DNA of 21,518 nt from Symbiodinium natans. Taxonomy: Eukaryota > Sar > Dinophyceae > Suessiales > Symbiodiniaceae. Where the stretch lies: NCBI GenBank assembly GCA_905221605.1, contig CAJNDS010000455.1, forward strand, positions 115,001 to 136,518, given 5' to 3'. A model generated the notes under the pieces. It was given only the letters and a program-made list of their open reading frames with translations. It did no database searches and had not been told where the DNA came from. The position numbers were made by a program, and so were the translations under genes. This document shows, piece after piece, positions 1 to 11,369 of this stretch (its first letter is position 1; the number at the start of each line of letters is the position of its first letter).

Positions 1-1835
1 GATTGCCTGTGCATGGTGGCTGCTGCTGTTGCTGCTGATGATGATCTCTTGAACTTGCAATAAGCACCAGCATGCTGTTCAAAGACTGAAGTGCCAACAA
101 GCGCGCGCATCCCAAACAAACACGTCAACTTTGACCCGGAGTGTAGCTGGGTTTATTCACAACTCAGTCCTTGCACAGAAGTTTGAACTTCGGCAATTGC
201 AAGAACCTTAATACACTCATAACTTAAGACTTAACACAACGCCTGCATCGGATACATACTGCATCTGGCAGGGCACTTTTCAAGATGGATGACTAACAAA
301 TTGGGTGGGCGAGGGGCCAGGGGGGGGGGTGCGCTGCTTGCTGTGTTGCCACATGGTAAGAATGCACGCGTGACAGCACCATAGGATGAAAGGACGAACC
401 AATTGACAATGAAAGATGACATACTGCATCACAAACGCCACAGCATTACTACATTACACGCAGATGGAGGTCACTGTGTCTTGCCGTCTGGATCAGGGCC
501 CAGCTTGCGAAGGACAGCGAATCCGACCTCGGTGGCTTTCGACAAAACACATAGCTTACGCCACAGTATGAAAACATAAACCCTTTGAGATAGCGACTTG
601 AGATGTAGACCCTCTTGCAAAAGGTGTCCTAGTTTTACTTGTTGCCAGCCTGTGCACCGGTCAACTGAGCCAGCTCCATTGCAACCAGGCAGCGTCTATG
701 TTCGTGGCTTTCGCCTGAAGGGCAGCCTGACTGCAGTCAAAAGTGCCTTAAGGCCACGGCAAATGTACGAATTTTGTTGTGCTTGTTCCGTGCAACAACA
801 CGGGAGTTGAATTGGAGGGAAAGGGTTGCGATCGTTCGGCCACTGCGTTTTGCCATCTAAAGCGAAACCCAGGACGAGACTGGGAAGGAACGCAGTGGTG
901 CTTCGTCGCAGCCATATAATATGCTGCTAAAAAGAGTTGAGAGGGTCCGAGGCAAAAACCCAAAATATTCAATCCAACCCCTGGACAGAGACATGAACCA
1001 TGATGCCCCATGATGCCATGGTTCCTAGGTACGAACAGCTACGCAGAGGACCCATTGTCGACCCTTGCGCCTCCTGGACAGACCAGGAACGTGTATGACT
1101 AGCAACTACAAAGGGCCGCGCCAACCCATGTGCACTCTGCAGTTCAATGTCGTCTTTGGGCTGATTTTCATAGTTTGGGCTTCAGGGTTCTAGGCCTTTA
1201 GGTGAGCTTAAAATCGGGGGTGCACCAAACCCTCCAGCAACAAACTCAGGAAATTCCACAATACCCTTTGTAAAATCTTGATCTTGCTGAGCCATGCCCG
1301 GCCCCAAGATTGCCTCTCGAGCGATGTGCTTCTCTTGCCAGATGCAAACATCAACAGCTGTGCGCCGGAAGACCGTGACCTCGAGGCTAGTCTCTATTTA
1401 AGGCTTCGACGATTACAGGCCAGGGCGGCTATCAGCTTTGCATAAGGATTTGGCATAATTTGCAACTTTTGCACTCTCGTCGCATGTGGGGTTTGGGGGG
1501 TTTACGAGGGGTGTTACTTGGGTGAGGTCCAGCGAGGTCTTGCTTAAAAGGCTTAGAGCTTGGGCTTGCTCAGGCGTCGTAGCGTTGAGAAAACGGCACG
1601 GACCTCTGACGAACTGTTTCTTTTTTTGCCCTTCTCACATGGCGGGGAAGCTGAAAGCAGCAGCAGCCAAGGTTGGGTTTGGAGCCTTCCGCGCGTCAAG
1701 CTCCAGGCCAGAATGGAGTTTAAGGGTTTGCACTTCGAAGGGTATGACTGCTGAATGGGCTGTCGTCGATTCTTAAGAACTTTGTCATTGAGATGGGTTG
1801 AAGGCACGATGCAGGGTTTCTTCTTCAACATCGTG
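1..1835. other. Unique-looking DNA, no gene supported
   Basis: I see no recognisable protein, RNA gene or repeat family here. The first 45 bases carry short CTG/GAT trinucleotide runs (about 18-44). A run of 10 G lies at 320-329. Open frames of 60-160 codons occur on both strands and overlap each other. None has a recognisable domain or a consistent codon pattern, so I treat them as chance. Isolated exons of a heavily intron-split gene cannot be excluded from sequence alone. Confidence 0.5.
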
Positions 1836-1852
1836 CACACACACACACACAC
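1836..1852. repeat. (CA)n dinucleotide microsatellite
   Basis: A pure CA dinucleotide run of 17 bases. It is what produces the alternating Val-Cys stretch in an otherwise unremarkable minus-strand open frame across 1553-2026. Confidence 0.9.
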
Positions 1853-2275
1853 TATGCGCTGTGGGGTTGTGCTCCCGGTTTTGCGGCGTGCGACGCAATG
1901 GTGTTCGATGCCCGGTGGCCCTTTTGGATGAAAACCCGAATAGAATTCAATCGTTTCCTCGCATGTGGTAATGATATTATTAGCCCCTTGAATATAGTTA
2001 ACATGCAGGGGGTCATCTGCGTTCACTCATGCACGCTTATAATATAGAATCACACAAATTCATTCCACGCGCATGCCTTTTCTATTATCGCGCAGTCATT
2101 TCGTTTACGCGGTTCGCACAAAAACCCCGGAAAAACACTTTTGATTTGGGCTTTTGTCTCACACTTTTCATAGTATTTCACACGCCCGTTACAAGACTTG
2201 TATTGCCGAGAGAGCAGAACTTCTCAATGCATGCAATCTCCGTTCAACGAAATTACCAACGAGGCCCACATGTAG

Positions 2276-2301
2276 CTGGGTTCGCTATGAGCGAAGCCCA
2301 G
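2276..2301. other. Hairpin, 11 bp stem with one bulge
   Basis: CTGGG TTCGCT (2276-2286) pairs with AGCGAA and CCCAG (2290-2295 and 2297-2301). There is a 3-base ATG loop and a single bulged G at 2296. It is a nearly perfect inverted repeat and clearly visible. Its function is unknown. Confidence 0.75.
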
Positions 2302-3604
2302 AAGAGTAAAATCAGGGTGTGGCCTGTAGGGGGGATTTCTCATTGCATGTACGAGAAAATTCATATCTAAAAAAAAACAATTTGCGAACGAGGCATGAAG
2401 AATGAACTCCGTGAAGTTGCCTTTGTGCAAACCCTTATGTTCATTTCACAGCCAACGAGGCTGAGACGTTGATTTCTCAGAGCTTGGCTTTTGATACACA
2501 ATCCGGAATCACTTTAGACACGAACAAAACAAAAGATGATGCGTCAAGGTGGCTTCCAAAAGCAGGACTTCTGATAAAGCAACTCTACATAGTCAAACGG
2601 AATAACGAAAGAGGGCCGGAGAAGGATATTTGCCTGCTTTGAGTTTGGTTGGAAATGAGCTTGGCGCCAGTACCTTGACAAAGCACTTTCAAGGTTGTGT
2701 GTGACAGCTTTAGATGGCCCTCGCAAACTCATGGTTTTCAACTGGCTCGACGTGGCCCTGTACCTAGAGCCTGCTTCGTCGGAAATTTCTTGGCCTTGTC
2801 GTGTACTTCGCAAAATATGAGTATCAGCAATGCTGGAAACAAACTTAGCGGCGCGGTCTGTTCAACGAAAACACCTCAATTCAGCTCAAAAAAGTTTTCT
2901 CAGCTGCTGGCATCAACTCCTTGGCCAGGACCCACCATCGAAGGTAACCAGACCTGGCTGGTCGAGAGTGGGCGGCAGGCGTGTTGGTTGGGCTTCAGGT
3001 TGGGGGCTTTGGGAAGTTTGGGCTTCAGTTCTTCAGCTTCGGGGTATGGAGCTCTTGAACCAGCTTTTGGGAAAAAGCTGACCTTGCTTTCCGATATACC
3101 GTGGAATGCACTAAGTAAATGCCATGTCCACCTTCTCGGCCCGGCACTCTCAGATATGGGTTGGTCTCAGATTCAACCTGCTCTGTGGTGTGAACGCGTG
3201 GAAAATTTGCCATGTGCCCATATAAGTCACACACTAGGGCACCTAACGCACGCGCAGCTGAATCACCTCGGCAGAGGCGTTACGTTCCCTCCACACACGA
3301 GCATCGCACTCACTGCCGAACCGGGCGGTACTCGCGCTCTGAAACTACCTGCCAATTACGAGGAGATCGGGTCTCGTTGACTTGGTTGAGCTGTCTGCGG
3401 TGATCCCCTGCATTGGGATATTCCTGCTCGTACAACACACTGGCTCACACAACTCAATACTTTTGCCAGATGTTTGTGCGGCGAGATATCTCAACGACAT
3501 GGTTTCGCCGCTCTGGTTCTAGCCCTCTGTCATAGTTCTTGAGCCTCCTGGCTTCCAGCTGTGGTACTTCACCGGCCTCGGAGTCTCCAGCAACATTTCG
3601 GCTG

Positions 3605-3630
3605 GGATGCCTTTCACGCGAGTGGCATCC
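3605..3630. other. Hairpin with GCGA tetraloop
   Basis: GGATGC (3605-3610) pairs with GCATCC (3625-3630). After a CTTT bulge on the 5' side, CAC (3615-3617) pairs with GTG (3622-3624), closing a GCGA loop of the GNRA class. The structure is visible, but it may be chance in a window this long. Confidence 0.55.
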
Positions 3631-5936
3631 TCGTACTGGCGAAGATGAAGTTCGGTGCGAAGCTGCCAGCCGTTAAAGGTTGTCGGTAACCATTAGAACC
3701 GTACGACCGCAGTACGACCCCGATTTCGTTCGGCCATCTGGCTCGACACTCCTCCGGACTGTGGGTCAGGCCACACAGGCGCAGGGAATTAGGCGTCATC
3801 CACATGGGCAAGTGGACTCCACCTATCTGCTCCGCTACCTGTTCGGGAAAAGCTGATGGCAGCGTTCTTTTTGACTCCCAGAATCCTAAACCCTGACGCG
3901 TCTCAAGTTGCAGATAAAGGCTCTGCCTAACCATCGTTCTTCAACCTTCCGCAACCTTATCGCCCAATCCCCCGAGACCCAGACCTATCCGTGAGACGTT
4001 ACTGTTACGTCAAACTTCAAACCCCGAAGCTTTCCTGTCATTGCCATGCCGCTTCAAAACCAGCACGAAAACACTTGAACCCCAAAAGCTATGTCATTCA
4101 CAGTGGCTTGTGATGCAGAGAATAGGTGCGAGGCCACTTTTGGGCGGCTTAGGGCTGTGGACTGGGGTCACTTGGAAGCTGGGCGTTCTGTGCAGGGTTC
4201 CAAGTAGAATCAATAAAGCATTTGGCCTATCTGCAGGTTTAGAACCATGCATATGACCACGTGGGGTTGTCCACTCGGTGTCCCTCTGCATTAAGGCGTT
4301 TGTGGCTGAACTGCCTGCGTTCTGTCACAGCTCCAATTCTCGTGGATGCGGCAGATCTCCACCGCACCAAAGTATTCCTTTACGTCCTGCGCAATTTAGC
4401 TTGCGACATGCATTGTTGATGGTTTTCGGCTTTTCTTCTCTTAGGGTTGGGGGGCCTTGGGAAAGGGGGGGAAGGGGTGATCAGGACTTTGTAGCCTGAA
4501 CATTCAGCAGGATGCCTCCAACTATGCTTCGGCCTTTACACGGTTGGGGCGATCAAAACGATAACGCCTCAGCCATACACAGGCCAAAGCCAAAAGGTGG
4601 TCCCCGACTTCAAGTTCTAGGTGCGTACAGTTCCCAAGCGGCGCCCAAAAAACAACCCACTCAAATACAATCCAAACAAATCACAAGTAAACATTTCGTT
4701 CAGACACAGCGCAACTACCAGAAAGCAAAACCGTGTGGATACCACAGCGAACTGAATGTTTTCCGCAAACAGCTGTTGCACTCATGCCAGCCACCTTGCC
4801 CTACTCGAAGCCCCAGACGAGAGAGACCCTAGTGGAACCGGAACCCCGAAGTCTTCAAGCACACGAGTCTCTACACTGTGCACAGGACACCCCCTGGACC
4901 CTAAGCCGAAGAGCCAAACCCTGAGCCCTAGAGTTTGCAACTAGAGGGAGCAGTCAGGGGCCTGTTTGGTGGTCTGTCAACCTGCCCCGCACCAGCCAGG
5001 ATGGTGCACATTTGCAACAAAAGAGGGCCTCGAAGGCCATCCAGAAGACGGACATCGGATCCTGCAGCTGTGGTATTGGACCATTGGAATTTGGGATTTT
5101 AGGATAAATTGCGACAATTTTTTCTTTTGCCGGACGAGTAAACCGAGCACTCCCAAGCCGTCCCAAGCCATCTGAGCAAGGGCCAACAGCCCCACCTCCT
5201 AACTCTGCAGCCTGCCTATGCCGAAATTCTTCAACCCTAAGATCTCGGAAGAAATGCCTCCATCAGCACATTGGAGCTATTCACGACCTCATGCAGCTGG
5301 AAACCATCAGAAAGAAGTTGCAACTTGCAGCAGGCTTAGGGAGTGCCACATCTGAACCCACTCGACCTGGAATCATCAAACATGTTGATCATGCTTAGGT
5401 TCTGAGTTCGTTTTTTGGCGGGTGCGGGGTTTCCAAGCTGCCAGACGTGATCCGGGCATGTCCCTTCTAGAAGGTTCTGTATCAAAGCTGGAAAGGGCGC
5501 GGTCAGCACTAGCCACTCTGAAGCCGCTAGACAAGCAATGCACGAAGAGACCATGAGAGACCATGAGTCACTCATGAATTTCGGGGGGCAGCTTGCAAGC
5601 CACTAGTCAACTTCAATTCGCCGCTTTGGATCCGGCTCCTGGTGAAGCATGAAGACATTCTCACTACAAGCCCTGGACTCCCAAACGCAGCCCCACTTGC
5701 ACATGTTGGCTTCGCAAAATGGCTGTAAAGCTTCTGAAAGAAGGATCTAAGGCATCACATACTCGCCTTGATCCTGTGACCCTTACATCAGTTTTCCTGC
5801 CAGGGCTCCGATTTGGGTGGCATGGCAGGCTATTTGGAAGCCCCGAACAAAACCCAACTTGTACTCGCAAGGTTGCTGAGTAAGAGAGTCTTCTTACTGT
5901 CTCGAGTCCCCATAATTCTGGGCACCCTTTCGCCTG

Positions 5937-6003
5937 AACAAACAAACAAACAAACAAACAAACAAACAAACAAACAAACAAACAAACAAACAAACAAACA
6001 AAC
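5937..6003. repeat. (AACA)n tetranucleotide microsatellite
   Basis: About 67 bases of uninterrupted AACA/CAAA tetranucleotide repeat, nearly 17 units with no substitutions. Perfect purity suggests recent expansion. Poly Thr-Asn-Lys-Gln (plus) and poly Val-Cys-Leu-Phe (minus) open frames through it are by-products of the repeat. Confidence 0.95.
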
Positions 6004-8107
6004 TTTACACCTTAACCCTCTTGCTCTTCCGGCCCAGGAGCGCCCAGGCGCAGTTTCAGTTCTGGTGTCCACCTCTGCACCCACTAGGCCGCAAAGGCGG
6101 TGCTTCACGTCGACGTTTGTGGTTACACGGCTCTACCTCTGCAAAGGAACCCTATGATGCTTTGAGGCTTTCGAAGAAGTCTTATCAGTAGAAGCATTTG
6201 CTGTTCAGCAGACATCTTGATACCAGAAAATCTAGTGACTACATGTTCGGCTGCCAGGAGCTGCCGAGCCGCTTGTCGGAGTCCTTGCCCCACGCGCCCT
6301 GATCAGTGGGCTTCCACCAGCATGTGTTTGAAATGTGTTTGAATGTTGACGTGATGAGAGTGGGTGTTTGAGCACGTGAAGAGTAGGGTCAAGAAGCCCT
6401 TGTCGCTCTTCACGGATGAACGTTGTGAGCGTCATTGGGCAAACTCGGCGGATGTTGTGTCACTTTCTATATTATAGGCAGTCCGCCCTGTTCCGCACAT
6501 CAAGCTAGCTGAAAAATGACCAAAGCCTCACCTCTCAACCAAAACTCAATGTCAACCTCCTTTGAAAACCTTACCCCTCAGATTTAGAAATTCTTTGAGA
6601 CGGCTTGTTGAATCAGATTCATAAGTGTGTGTGCTAGTAACACAAAGTATTTCGGCCCGGAATTTCGCTAAAATGCTTGTTTCAAGCACGATTCCCATCA
6701 CCGTCCACAGCCTGACATCCAATTTGGACAATGAAGCGGGAGCTACTTGAACAATAATAACTCCCAGAACTTCAGAACAAGAATAAAGGGTCGAGAAGTC
6801 TTGCTGCGAGCAGGCCAGAAGAGGCCCAGAAGAAGCCCCAACCCTCCGTCCCTCCCGGCCCCCCGCTAAGGTTTGTTATTGGAGCGGTCCGGCAAAACTT
6901 GGTTCGGACCCAGTTTACAAAAACAATCTCAGCATTAGGAGTCCGACCTATGTGCGCCTGAGACAAAACGAAACCTTTGAAATCGCACCAACCCCCCTCA
7001 GCGCCTTCCATGTTCGGGGGGCTCGCTCGCCCCAGGGATTTCGAATCTTCATGAGGCGCAGGATCTTCCCGGCCACCTAAAGGCTTTAGAGTCTGCGAGT
7101 TCAGAGTTCAGGGGGCTGGAAGCTTTGGGGTTTGCTGGCTTGGAGATACTCGGGGCTTTGGACTTGTTCACGCTTGCTTATGTGGCTTGTCGGTACTCAG
7201 CAGCCAGCACCACCGCTGTTCCGTCAGGAGCCATCAACTCCAAAAATCCGAAACCCTGAATCGCCAAAGGCACATCTTCAGAGCCCTGTTCTGGAGCCTA
7301 CCCGGGAAGATCCTCCAGACCTCATGGTGGAAACGTTCATGGAGGAAGGCCTCCACTTCGCGGGCTTCAAGAATGCCATATGCGTGAGGCGCCTTCAGGA
7401 AGGACGTCACAGTCAGTCAAGTTTCAGGCCCAGATTCGCACAACGTGTTGCGAGCTTGAGGTTTTGGGCTTCGGGTTTCACGGTGGACCTGTCGCTACAG
7501 AACTCGATGCGGGGCCAAACCCCAGGAACCCACCTCGAACAAGTGAAAAGCTAAAACATTGCGAATACCTGCTGCCACCTCCCTCCAAAACCACCCCCAC
7601 CCTCCTCCCAAGAGCTTTGTGGCAGGATGTAGGATCACCTCATTAAGCTGTGCCTGCAAGCCCATCTCTTCAACGATGTGATGCTTGGTCTTCTCACCTG
7701 AGGGATGTAAAAAGTCTTAAAGGCTCACAGCCTATCTTCCCACTCGACCTAGACTTGACCAAGTTTGCAACAGCTGCACCACCAGATCCCAGCTCAAACT
7801 ACATAATGAACAGATCACTTACAGGAGCCAATCGAGCAACAGGGTAGTTGAACCGCATATGTGCAAAAGCCTCGCAGACTTAGAGTATGATTCTGGCATC
7901 CCTCTTGTGTGCAGCACGAGACGCCGAGCCAGAGAGATTGCAGCCAGGACGCAGTACGCCGCAACAACCCCGAAGGCTAACTCCCTCAACTAAGGGGATG
8001 ATGGCATCCAGAGCTCCAAATCACTCCATGCCCGAACGTTTGAGGCAAGAAACGTCATGTAGGTGTTTGTAGGTTTGGGGGTCGGGCTGTGAGCCAGAAG
8101 TGCACCA
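6004..8107. other. Unique-looking DNA, no gene supported
   Basis: I see no recognisable coding or RNA gene. Overlapping open frames of 60-140 codons lie at 7132-7847 on the plus strand in all phases, and none has a recognisable motif. A GGGTTT-like patch lies at about 7090-7160. Confidence 0.45.
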
Positions 8108-8151
8108 CTGAACACACTCTGAACACACCCTGAACACACTCTGAACACACT
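8108..8151. repeat. 11-bp tandem repeat, 4 copies
   Basis: Four head-to-tail copies of CTGAACACACT with one substitution (the second copy ends in C). An AAACCC-rich patch (8160-8215) follows it. Confidence 0.9.
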
Positions 8152-8694
8152 TGGACACCTTTAAACCCTGTTAAGCCCCAAAACGCATATCCAAGGCCAA
8201 ACCCTGACCTAAGATGCAAAAACTGGGAATGTGACAGCCTTCCTCTGTACATCCCATGCCCATCAAGTACCTCCATGCAAGCTTTGGCACGGTTTGGAGC
8301 AAGCACAGCGTGTTTGCACGTCTTCACAACGTCATGTCGTCTTGTTTGTCGAGCTACCAAGGAGCGCAACATCGCATCTTTTTTTGGAGTCGTCACCTTC
8401 CACATACCATCGGTTCACAGTGGCGCGAAACTCGTTTGGGGGGGGGAGGGGAGGGGCTTTCTGCTGACACATGCCCGGCAGCCGGCGCTGTCTTCCGATG
8501 GCATGTGGAGCGTGCTGGCTCCGCGCACAAACAGGACACAAAGTTGCAGTTGCGTCCTGATTTTGGTCACACACACACACACACTAAGACCAACTGCAGG
8601 GGTTGAAAACTTGCAAAAATGCTTGCCACACTTTCCTACAGTTTCGCATGAATCTTCTCAAGCACGTGCGTACTGCGTTTCGGGTGTGTCTTCC
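8152..8694. other. Non-coding spacer before minisatellite
   Basis: No gene recognised. It contains a GGGAGGGG-type G-rich stretch at 8438-8456 and a second pure CA run at 8568-8584. Overlapping plus-strand open frames here share no recognisable domain. Confidence 0.45.
8568..8584. repeat. (CA)n dinucleotide microsatellite
   Basis: Seventeen bases of pure CA repeat, the same length as the one at 1836-1852. Confidence 0.9.
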
Positions 8695-9594
8695 TAGGTT
8701 CTAGGACATTGTCCTAGGGTTTTTCTGGCTTCTTCCCACCCCTGAAAGGCCCCAAGCCCCAGAAACCTAGGACCTTGTCCTAGGGCTTTTCTGGCTCCTT
8801 CCCACCCCCGAAAGGCCCCAAACCCCAGAAACCCAAGACATTGTCCTATGGTTTTTCTGGCTTCTTCCCACCCTGAAAGGCCCCAAGCCCCAGAAACCTA
8901 GGACCTTGTCCTAGGGCTTTTCTGGCTCCTTCCCACCCCCGAAAGGCCCCAAGCCCCAGAAACCCAGGACATTGTCCTAGGGTTTTCTGGCTTCTTCCCA
9001 CCCCTGAAAGGTCCCAAGCCCACAGAAGCCCAGGACATTGTCCTAGGGTTTTTCTGGCTCCTTCCCACCCACGAAAGGCCCCAAGCCCCAGAAACCCAGG
9101 ACATTGTCCTAGGGTTTTCTGGCTTCTTCCCACCCCTGAAAGGTCCCAAGCCCACAGAAGCCCAGGACATTGTCCTAGGGTTTTTCTGGCTCCTTCCCAC
9201 CCACGAAAGGCCCCAAGCCCCAGAAACCCAGGACATTGTCCTAGGGTTTTCTGGCTTCTTCCCACCCCTGAAAGGTCCCAAGCCCACAGAAGCCCAGGAC
9301 ATTGTCCTAGGGCTTTTCTGGCTCCACCCACGAAAGGCCCCAAGCCCCAGAAACCCAGGACATTGTCCTAGGGTCCCACCCCTGAAAGGTCCCAAGCCCA
9401 CAGAAGCCCAGGACATTGTCCTAGGGCTTTTCTGGCTTCCCACGGCCCTGAAAGGCACAGAAACCCCAAAGGTGTCCCGAGAGCCCCCACGAGCACTGTG
9501 CTAGGCTTGCTTTCCCACCCCTGAAAGGCCCCAAGCCACAGAAACCTAGGACATTGTCCTAGGGTTTTTCTGGCTTCTTCCCACCCCTGAAAGT
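8695..9594. repeat. 66-bp minisatellite with 132-bp dimer structure
   Basis: About 13 tandem units. Unit starts, taken at the AGGACATTGTCCT palindrome, are at 8703, 8769, 8835, 8900, 8966, 9032, 9098, 9164, 9230, 9296, 9357, 9410 and, after a degenerate stretch, 9548. The period is 66 bp for most of the array, then 61 and 53 bp where units are shortened. Each unit carries an inverted repeat around a central ATT. From 8966 to about 9357 two unit types alternate (GGTCCC..ACAGAAGCCC and GGCCCC..CAGAAACCC). The newest amplification unit is therefore 132 bp. Because 66 is a multiple of three, the array stays open in more than one minus-strand frame, giving 22-residue protein repeats that I do not regard as a gene. 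Confidence 0.95.
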
Positions 9595-9607
9595 GTTTTT
9601 TTGGGTT

Positions 9608-9650
9608 GGGGGGGGGGGGGGGGGGGGGAGAGGGGGGCGGGCAGGGGCAC
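9608..9650 (+). repeat. G21 tract and G-rich extension
   Basis: A run of 21 G at 9608-9628 is followed by AGAGGGGGGCGGGCAGGGG. It directly borders the minisatellite end and could form G-quadruplexes. Confidence 0.9.
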
Positions 9651-10265
9651 ACACAAGAATATCATGACCCTCAGCACACAGGGGCTCTGCATCCAGGAAT
9701 GTTGGGCGTGGCTTTTGGGCTGAGCAGTTTAAGTGTTCAGGATGGATGCTGTCGCATGTTGCGGGATCCACATATGATAACGTCTGTTTGCGAGGTTTCA
9801 GGCCCTCGCAAAGGGCGCACCCAAATTCGCAGGCCGACCTCAGATTCAAGTCTTGTAGGACTTGTTGCTTCTTTGCGCTTTCTGGGGACTTAGATTGGTG
9901 AGGGCTTCGTTACGGTAAAGAGACCAAGTGCTCTACGGAGCAATCAGCAAGGTGGTTTGAACTGTATTCAAACCGTGGAACTTTCGGAGCCCGAGGAAGC
10001 GAGGCGAAACGCGCCAAGGGATCTGGTTGTGTAAGCCAGTGGAAGCTAGCCACACTTAGCCCTTTCTGAGCTACATCCACAATTCACAGGCCGGGAAGAG
10101 TGACCAACATCAAAACATGTTGTACTTGCAGTGGAGTACAGGCCGCCTGATAGGCAATAACAATCGACTTCCTGTTCGAGGCTTGAAGGCTAAGGCTGAA
10201 TATAATACCAAAAGCTGGTGCTGGTACTCCTATGATCATTATGCCGAAACCCTACGCCACTCTGC
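9651..10265. other. Spacer with a structured SINE- or retroelement-like patch
   Basis: No protein gene seen. The notable part is 9929-10015, listed separately. The rest has no recognisable element. Confidence 0.4.
9929..10015 (+). other. Hairpin cluster with CGAGGA...GAAAC motif
   Basis: Three foldable units lie in 87 bases. They are TGCTC/GAGCA with loop TACG (9929-9942), a perfect 8-bp hairpin GGTTTGAA/TTCAAACC with a 5-base loop (9954-9974), and GGCG/CGCC around AAACG (10003-10015). The last overlaps CCGAGGAAGCGAGGCGAAAC (9991-10010). That order, a CNGANGA box, a short GC stem and GAAAC, resembles the hammerhead-ribozyme core found in Penelope-like and other retroelements. The usual U of CUGANGA is C here, which would be expected to inactivate it, and I cannot place a cleavage site. 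GGTTTGAAC also resembles part of a pol III B box. An old SINE or Penelope-type end is possible but unproven. Confidence 0.3.
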
Positions 10266-10421
10266 TTCTGTTTTTTCCTCTCTTCTTCTTCTTCTTCTTT
10301 TTCTTCTTCTTCTATGGGGCTTGAGGGGAGGGACCCCCCCCCCCTGCACTCGAAGCGCGCCCTCTCTCTCTCTCTCAATCTCTCGCTCTTTTTGAGTGGC
10401 TTTTTGAGTGGCTTTTTGAGT
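10266..10421. repeat. Pyrimidine microsatellites and 12-bp tandem repeat
   Basis: A CTT-rich tract (about 10272-10312) is followed by C11 (10334-10344), a (CT)n run (10362-10376), and 2.8 copies of the 12-mer CTTTTTGAGTGG (10388-10421). All are low complexity. The minus-strand Glu/Lys/Arg-rich open frame across 10190-10780 derives largely from them. Confidence 0.9.
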
Positions 10422-11344
10422 TTGCCCAGAGCTGTGGGTTCCTGCACTTTGCCTATGAGCCTATGCAGCCTAGGGCATGACAAGGCGAGATGTGCGGCAA
10501 GTCTCTGCCTTGTGGAGGCTTGAGGAAGTTTTTTCCGGGTCACAAAAAGGATTCGGGCTTTAAAGCTTTCGCGGGTCAAAAGGAAGCATGGGAAAACAAG
10601 ACAGTTGCTGGCATTCACACAGTTGCGATCGTGAGCCTCCCAGCTTCTTGAAGGATAGGGATGGCCATTGCATTCAGGACGAGGCGAGTGTTGGGTCACA
10701 CCCTCAAATGCAAGCTTCAGTTCATGGGCGAAGGCAGCACCACCCGGAAACTCTAGGATCACGGCAGAATTTGCGACCACTTGAGGTCATCATTCTCGAA
10801 ATCGTCATCATCATCCTCCTTGTGACAGTCTGAATCACAGAATTTTGCCTGTTTGTGCAGTGCTCATGGCAAATAGGCAATCGTGCTCGCATCTTTCCCG
10901 ATCGTGATTGAAAGGACAAGTGCGGCCAGAACCCGCAAATTGTGAACTAAACTAACTGGTCAATCTTGCTTTGGGGTTCACACAGGCGAACTCTCGGCTT
11001 GGGCCATTTCCACGAAGCCTGACTTCTTCTTACTGAGCCTGAAACATCACAGGACCCTTTTCTTTGTAGTAAGCAGCTCTGCCAGACTTAGCTGAGCCGA
11101 AATCGCCTCCATGCCCGGAGGTGTCAAACCCAAACTTCACGCAATCTCCAAACTGTCCAGCCACATGACGCAAACGAAACCTCAACCCCAACTTCTTTCC
11201 CTAATGCCGGGGTCCAGCTCGGGTGGCACCGGCATGCCCTGCCAGCAAAAGGGGCTGGAAAATGACGGGTACAGAGTGTGACCATTCTTAGACAAGGCTC
11301 TCGGCCCAAAAAAGCCTGCTCTTGCAAATAAAGCCTAATTGTTG
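10422..11344. other. Unique-looking DNA, no gene supported
   Basis: No recognisable gene, repeat or RNA. A small ATC/TCA-rich patch lies at about 10788-10822. Open frames are short and overlapping. Confidence 0.45.
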
Positions 11345-11369
11345 CCGTTTCTGCCACACGCAAAGTTGC

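Larger units (their letters stand above)
1853..5936. other. Unique-looking DNA with hairpins, no gene supported
   Basis: About 4.1 kb without a recognisable gene. The longest open frame is plus-strand 2697-3380 (227 codons). It has no recognisable domain, no repeated structure and uneven composition, so I do not call it. On the minus strand, 3290-3940 contains several short open segments in changing frames that read somewhat like protein. They are interrupted by stops, and I cannot name a family. Two strong hairpins (2276-2301 and 3605-3630) are listed separately. Short GGGTTT/AAACCC-rich patches occur near 2990-3025, 4136-4160 and 4900-4935. Confidence 0.45.

Noticed and set aside
2697-3380. 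227-codon plus-strand open frame as a gene
   Set aside because: No recognisable domain, overlapping open frames in other phases, and a GGGTTT island inside. I could not separate it from chance.
5705-5726. Relict dinoflagellate spliced leader in reverse orientation
   Set aside because: Only AAAATGGCT and a nearby CTT match. The rest of the leader does not align.
5664-6157. Val-Cys-Leu-Phe or Thr-Asn-Lys-Gln repeat proteins
   Set aside because: They are translations of the AACA microsatellite in alternative frames.
8846-9458. 165-186 codon minus-strand open frames with 22-residue repeats
   Set aside because: The repeat unit is 66 bp, a multiple of three, so several frames stay open automatically. 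There is no start context, domain or unique sequence outside the array.
8695-9594. CRISPR-like array
   Set aside because: Units are contiguous near-identical 66-mers without unique spacers, and the context is eukaryotic.
9900-9975. tRNA gene on the minus strand
   Set aside because: D-arm-like and T-arm-like pieces exist, but the D loop has only 4 bases, the anticodon stem has 3 pairs, and no acceptor stem closes.
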